A stretch of 64,000 nt of DNA, from positions 2,294,001 to 2,358,000 of the forward strand of contig CP084611.1 in assembly GCA_025917655.1 (NCBI GenBank), written 5' to 3'. Of the stretch, positions 59,503 through 64,000 are shown piece by piece. Under the pieces are notes generated by a model, which had not been told where the DNA came from, made no database searches, and worked only from the letters and a program-made list of their open reading frames with translations. This DNA comes from Chlorella sorokiniana (lineage: Eukaryota > Chlorophyta > Trebouxiophyceae > Chlorellales > Chlorellaceae). The stretch's first letter is position 1. Each line of letters opens with the position of its first letter. The position numbers were made by a program, and so were the translations under genes.

Positions 59503-60204
59503 TGTTCCTTGTCCTCCAAACCCCAGCTTAATTTACCTCCTGCCAGAAAAGCCCCAGCCAGTCCCTTGGGTCTGAAGCTTCAAAGTTATGATCCGCGAAG
59601 CCCTTGAGACAAAGGAACTGGCTTTGGGAGGAGGGCGGGTGCGCCAGAGGGTGATGGTCAGCCAATCAGCATGTACACGCAGCATGTTACACGCAGCATG
59701 AGGGGGAGGAAAACAGGGGCGCCCCGATTGGCAGCTTCTGGCAGGGCGGTGCATTGCTTGCGCTGTGGTCGTTGAACATCGTGAATTTTGCCCGTCGCCT
59801 TTGCAAAGGAGAGTCAGCCCGGGGTTGTAATCTCACGATCTGCAGGACCTCCAGTGCTCCACCCAAGGGACTGTCAGACGTCACCCCAAACAACCGACCA
59901 TTCACATTTTGCCAGATTCGACGAGATGGGTTCGGACGGGCTGCAGCAAAGGGTAGGAGGAAGGGACTGACCGCCAGCGCCCAACCGCCGCTTGGCGCCC
60001 ACAAACCGGCATTGTCGCCTTGCTGCCTCCCCATGGCGCTGGCATCTCCTTAAAGCGAAAACATTTCATGCAGCAACAAAGCCGTCTGGTAGTGTCTGTC
60101 AGCGCTTGCGCCGGGCCAGTCCGGGCAGCGCCGCCGGCTCCAACGCACATCCCCTCCCGACCTCGGAATGGCGAGTGTCTGCTCGGCAGGGTTCCACGCG
60201 CAGC
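59503..60204. promoter_or_regulatory. divergent promoter region, CYP710 / unknown gene
   Basis: About 700 bp of mixed composition separates outward-facing starts. No sterol-response or other element could be named. No RNA gene is seen. Confidence 0.35.
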
Positions 60205-61472
60205 ATGGGCTCCACCCGCAGCAACATGTCCAGCAACCTGGTAATTCATGACGTGTCGTTCTTTTGTGGACCGGGGTGGGTGGCAGCCCCCTGCCTAGCG
60301 TGTGCAAGCTGCCTTGGTTGGCGGCAAGGCCCTGCCTGCTGCCCACCCTTCTCCTGGTGCAGGCCAGGGAGGCAGCAGGGCCCAGCTTCGCCGAGGTGCA
60401 GATGGGGGAACACCAGCCCGCCCCAGTGGACCAGGGAGGGGTCAGCACAGTGCAGGCGGCGGCCGGGTGCGATGACTCGTTGCGGATGGAACGCTCGCGA
60501 GCTGCATGCTGCAGGGTTCAGCTAGGCCCCGCTGGTCTCGTACCACTTTGTTCATGCTTCTTACGCCTGCATGCTGCTTGCAGGCTGCTGCCTCCCTCAT
60601 GTGTTGTAGCCGGCAGCGGGCGCAGGGAGCCCGCAAGGGGCAATGGGGCGGTGGCGGAGGCGGAGCCCAGGGTGCTGACTGCCGCTGAGCTTCAGCAGCA
60701 CCTGCTGGCTCTCCTGCGGGCGGAGCACAAGCTGGAATGCCCAGCCCGGGAGGCCCCCGCCCCCGCTGGGCTGCTGGACTTGCTGACGCAGGATGGGGCA
60801 TGGGAACTGCTGAGCGCACACCGCAGCGGTGAGGCCAGCAGTGGGTGTGCACGTGGAAGCCAGATGATGCAACATGGGCGGCGCTGGGCCGCGCTTGCCT
60901 CGTGCCCCTTGCCTCCCCCGTCACTCTCCGCCTTTCCCCCTTGTGCATGCCAAGCAGCCAAGGGAGAGAGCAACCAGCGCCTAGCCGCCCTGCGCAACTC
61001 CTCCGTCATCAAGTCCCAGGCAAGGGTTGTGCCACACATAGGAGCTGACGATAGCTGGGTGTGACGCCCAGGGACGCGACCATCACCAAGCATCGCTTGC
61101 TTGGCTGCATGCCCCACGCAGGACATCCTGGGCGCGCTCTTGAAGGAGGTGGCTGAAGACGGCGGTGGCAGCCTGCTGGTGTCAGCACGCAGGGGTGCGC
61201 TTGCGCCAGTCAATGTGCTGGTTGGGAAGCCACGAGAACGCTTGGTGGGAGCTCACCCGCGCATGCTGCATCCACTGACAGAAGCCCCCTGCTTGCTGCA
61301 CTGCAGTCCAGGACGCTGGGGCGCCGCCCGAGTCGCCCCTCTCCCGCTTCCTCACCGAGACGGGCCGGCAGGAGAGGCGGCAGCGCGGGAGAGCGCGTTT
61401 GCTGCAGCCATGCAGGGGCAGGGCAGCAGTGGCAGAAAGCGGCGGAGCGTGTTTGCCTGCTTCGGATTCTGA
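60205..61472 (+). CDS. unrecognised protein
   Basis: Proposed exons: 60205-60240, 60363-60828, 60958-61019, 61122 to about 61195, and about 61311-61472. No family is recognised. The start (MGSTRSNMSSNL) is Ser-rich. The middle has an amphipathic stretch (VLTAAELQQHLLALLRAEHK) and LLDLLTQDGAWELLSAHRSG; later come QRLAALRNSSVIKSQDILGA and LLKEVAEDGGGSLLVSARR. It has no signal peptide or membrane span and looks soluble and mostly helical. The third intron has a GC donor (cag|gcaagg). The end is uncertain: one frame ends KRRSVFACFGF at 61472, but the splice-consistent frame would need an indel to reach it. The part from 60500 to 60600 may be an in-frame intron. Confidence 0.45.
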
Positions 61473-61750
61473 GTGCCGGTTGAAAACTCAATGCTTCGTC
61501 AGCACCATTTGCACAGCAACTTTGCTAGCAAGTGCGCTGAGCTTGCCATTGCTTGTGTAATCACGGCAGGCTCAAGGGCTCCTTCCAGTTCACATCAGGA
61601 GTTGCCATGCATTGCATGGTGGTATGTACCAGTGCTGCCAAATTCTCATCTGTTCAAGGATGCAGTTGCATGCACGTACTTGAATTCATGCACCTGCATG
61701 TGTTGAGCTGAGGGCCCCTTCATAATGTGACAGCGCCAAGAGCAGAGCAA
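61473..61750. other. convergent 3' region
   Basis: It separates the stops of the unrecognised gene and TAP46 and holds one TGTAA on the plus strand. Nothing else is seen. Confidence 0.4.
61556..61560 (+). terminator. TGTAA poly(A) signal
   Basis: It lies 84 nt after the proposed stop of the unrecognised gene and supports a 3' end near 61472. Confidence 0.5.
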
Positions 61751-63419
61751 TCAGCCGCACGGCCGTAGTTTGGAGTTGCCCCAGCCGCGCGGGTTGTCAT
61801 CTTTGAACTCGTCCCAGGCGCGGGCCTGCATGGGCACATCACGGGAAGGGCAGGGTGGGAGGGAGCGGGTGCAGCCGCGCGGAAGCTGTGTGGGGAGGCG
61901 AGCGAGCCGGCCATGCCCGCGCCCCACCTGCTGCACCTCCTCCTCCTCAAGGTCGTCGGGTGCGCATCCGCCCTCCGCCGCTCTTGCTGCGCTTCGGCCT
62001 CCGCCTCCCGCTCCTGCTGCTCCAGCATTCTGCAGACAGCTCATGTCAGAAGCTGCATTGGTGCCCTGCTCCGCGGGGCAGGCCTCACTGAGTGTGCAAC
62101 ACACTGTCGCAGCGCAACACCAGCGCGCCACGTTCCCCACCTGCGGCGCTCGATCTCCCCGTACTGCTCCACCGTCAGCGTGGGCAGGATGTGGCTGGGC
62201 TGGAACACGCCTGCTGCCAGCCGCTGCCGCTGCATGGCCGCGCTGCCCAGGTTGCCAGCAGCGGCCTGCAGCTGGCGCAGCAGGTCTGGCGGCGGGCCAG
62301 CCGCCTGCCGCTGCTCCCGCTCCCGCTCCCGCTGCTCCCGGGGCATGGCGGCTGCATGCCTCAGAATGCGCACCTCCTGCTGCAGCATGGTGAGCCGCTC
62401 CGCAGCCTGCGCCAAAGCAGTCGGTGCTCAGGTCAGGGGTGGCAGCGAGCGTTGCAGGTGATGCGGTCGTGTAAAATGGTGGTGGTTCGCATGCACCATC
62501 ACAAACACACACACACACGCTATGCAGACAAAATGGCCGCCTTTCTCATCTCGATGCCCCTGATCCATGCTTTGCGCCCTCACGCACCTGCAGTGCCGCC
62601 ATGTCGGCCTGCAGCAGCCACAGCTCGCGCTCCGCCTCCTCGCTGTCGCCTCCGTCTGCTCCCTCCCCTGTGCTGGCATGCCCCAGCCGCTGCCGCTGAT
62701 CCAACTCCTCGAGGCGGCTTTTGATGACCTTTTCCCGCTTGAACTTCTCAATCTTGTTCTGCCGCAGCGTTGCGGGGTCCAAGCTGCGCGCGCTGGAACT
62801 GCCACCGCCCCCTCCCTGGCCTTCTGTCTGCTGAAGCGCGGCATCGGCCAGCGCTCGGGCGGGACCGCTCAGCAGGCCGTACTGGCGGCATCGTAGAAGG
62901 AACATGCGATGCTGCTCGCCTGCCGCCGTCAACGCAGCAAGGCGCACGCTGGCGTCTTCTGCAGGGCAAGCGGCAAGGCATTCAGCGCACAGGCAGCCTT
63001 CAGCCATGTCCAGCCACAGCATATCGCACCGCTGTGGGTGGCACTCAGTGCTTCTGCATGATAGAAGGGTATCAGCAGGTATTTGATGTCGGCAGTGGCC
63101 AGATCCTCCAGCTCCTCGTTGGGAGAGAACAGCGCCGCCGCGTCGGCAGCCAACGCGGCCTGCCGCCATAGCGCTGCAGCTTGCTGCACCAACTGCTGCG
63201 TGCGTGGGTCTGAGGATGCCTGCGACTCCAACGCTCTCAGCAACGCCCTCCCACGCTGGAAGAGAGCTGGCAGAGGGAGATCCTACAGCAAGCGGCATGT
63301 GCGGGATGAGCGTGCCCACTCAATCTTTGATATGTACCAACGACATTGTCGACGCGGAACACTACTCAGTAACTGCAGTTAGGCAAAGAACTCGCCTGCA
63401 GCGCTTCGAAGTCAGACAT
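61751..63419 (-). CDS. TAP46: TAP46/TAP42/IGBP1-type PP2A regulatory protein
   Basis: Minus-strand exons: 63419-63396, 63282-63030, 62958-62588, 62406-62141, 62029-61928, 61825-61751. The N-terminal helical domain has the family signature FSPNEELEDLATADIKYLLI plus CRQYGLLSG, and RQNKIEKFKREKVIKSRLEE marks the basic linker. The Glu/Arg/Gln-rich C-terminal half ends ARAWDEFKDDNPRGWGNSK, the conserved TAP42 tail. The protein binds PP2A-type catalytic subunits and acts downstream of TOR kinase. Exon 1 encodes just eight residues (MSDFEALQ) and is joined through a GC donor (cag|gcgagt); phase and family length support it. One indel near 61965 in the fifth exon is fixed by an extra G. A (CA)n tract lies in the intron near 62500. 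Confidence 0.88.
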
Positions 63420-63631
63420 GACAGCTCTCGGCCGATTGTGTAAACCTGGCCTGCGGGAACCGTGCAAATGACAAACGGGGTCAGCTTGCTAGACAAAGCT
63501 CGAATGCCGGTCCAGCTGGCGCCACTGTGCGCCACATGCAACACATGTCCCGGACGTCTGCCTCTCCAACTAGCTTGCATTTACTGCCCATATTGTGATC
63601 AACCGTGTGATCACCAAGCAGCACAGCACAG
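63420..63631. promoter_or_regulatory. 212-bp divergent promoter, TAP46 / PI31-like gene
   Basis: Only 212 bp separates outward-facing start codons, so core promoters and 5' UTRs are packed closely. The sequence is less GC-rich than its surroundings. Confidence 0.45.
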
Positions 63632-64000
63632 ATGAACGACACTCAGCAGCAAGCAGTGCCCTCCCTTGTTGAGCTGCTCACAAGCGTCCTCCCCCAGCCC
63701 TCGTCGTTGCAATCACAAGCAGGCGGCGCTGCCCTGGCCCTCGTGATGCACTGTGAGATTGCCAGGGCTTCCCTGCCACTGCCGTGCTTGCCGCCGCCAG
63801 CATTCGTGGCGGAGGTGCGGTGTCGTTTCTGCTATCCCATGCTACGGTGCGGCAGGAACCTCAGGCAGTGTGGGCACGGTTGCCGCAGGCCTGATGCTGC
63901 GTGACGGCTTCCAGCCTCTCGAAGTGCAGGAGGGCGGCGCAGCTGGGCCGCCTCTGCAGGCAGGCGCCTTGCTACCCGCCAGCTGGAACAAGGCAGAAAA
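63632..64000 (+). CDS. 5' part of a possible PI31/FBXO7-type (FP domain) gene
   Basis: The gene runs off the window. A first exon from ATG 63632 encodes MNDTQQQAVPSLVELLTSVL and a hydrophobic stretch. A second, after an acceptor near 63890, encodes GLMLRDGFQPLEVQ followed by ALLPASWNKAEK. The pair LML-x2-GF-x-P and LP-x-SW resembles the start of the FP domain shared by proteasome inhibitor PI31 and FBXO7. That match is short, so the call is tentative. If right, the protein would bind or regulate the 20S proteasome or an SCF complex. The exon 1 donor is not fixed; gtgcgg near 63813 is one candidate. Confidence 0.4.

Noticed and set aside
1-64000. Transposons, viral remnants, tRNA or rRNA genes
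   Set aside because: I saw no transposase, reverse transcriptase, terminal repeats, viral genes or tRNA-like arms by eye. A tRNAscan or repeat search could still find short ones.

Overview
The window is nuclear DNA of a GC-rich, intron-dense green alga. A Chlorella-like trebouxiophyte is the best guess, as an inference. The evidence is short GT-AG introns in almost every gene, TGTAA poly(A)-type signals after several stop codons, plastid and mitochondrial presequences, the FLVA/FLVB flavodiiron pair of algal photosynthesis, an OEP24-type chloroplast envelope pore, a CYP710-type sterol C-22 desaturase, and hydroxyproline-rich (SP/PPP) cell-wall sequences. I see no mobile element, CRISPR array, rRNA or recognisable tRNA.

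Layout. 0.4-10.2 kb: DUF455 ferritin-like protein (+), secreted NodB/LysM polysaccharide deacetylase (+), mitochondrial Oxa1-type insertase with TPRs (-), plastid SAICAR synthetase (+). 10.3-16.1 kb: three unrelated glycosyltransferases packed closely (GT-B +, GT8 -, double-domain GT2 +). 16.5-23.7 kb: FLVB (-) and FLVA (+), head to head across 308 bp. 24.3-27.6 kb: peroxisomal citrate synthase with a PTS2 (-). 28.1-42.3 kb: two large surface proteins in convergent orientation. One is a single-pass protein with a Pro-rich stalk and five Cys/Trp repeats (+). The other is a receptor-like atypical kinase with a signal peptide, Pro-rich ectodomain, one membrane span and an Ala/Glu-rich coiled coil (-). 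43.1-53.4 kb: OEP24-like pore, ribosomal protein uL6 (RPL9), and an MscS-like channel with an EF-hand (all +). 53.8-59.5 kb: mitochondrial ATP synthase subunit d, molybdopterin synthase small subunit, CYP710 (all -). 60.2-64.0 kb: an unrecognised protein (+), TAP46/IGBP1 (-), and the 5' part of a possible PI31/FBXO7-type gene (+).

How genes may work together. FLVA and FLVB form one functional unit (O2 photoreduction downstream of photosystem I) and probably share a promoter. The deacetylase, three glycosyltransferases, repeat protein, receptor-like kinase and mechanosensitive channel all point to wall polysaccharide synthesis or surface sensing, but their co-location may be chance.

Two global properties matter when reading the models. 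(1) Nearly every gene is broken by one or more single-base indels, mostly a missing base in a C or G run, that restore a conserved reading frame when allowed for. They look like sequencing error, not pseudogenes. (2) About a dozen of roughly 150 inferred introns need a GC-AG donor, supported by reading phase. Exon coordinates were worked out by eye from splice motifs, phase and family conservation. Starts, terminal exons and the long surface-protein models are the least certain.
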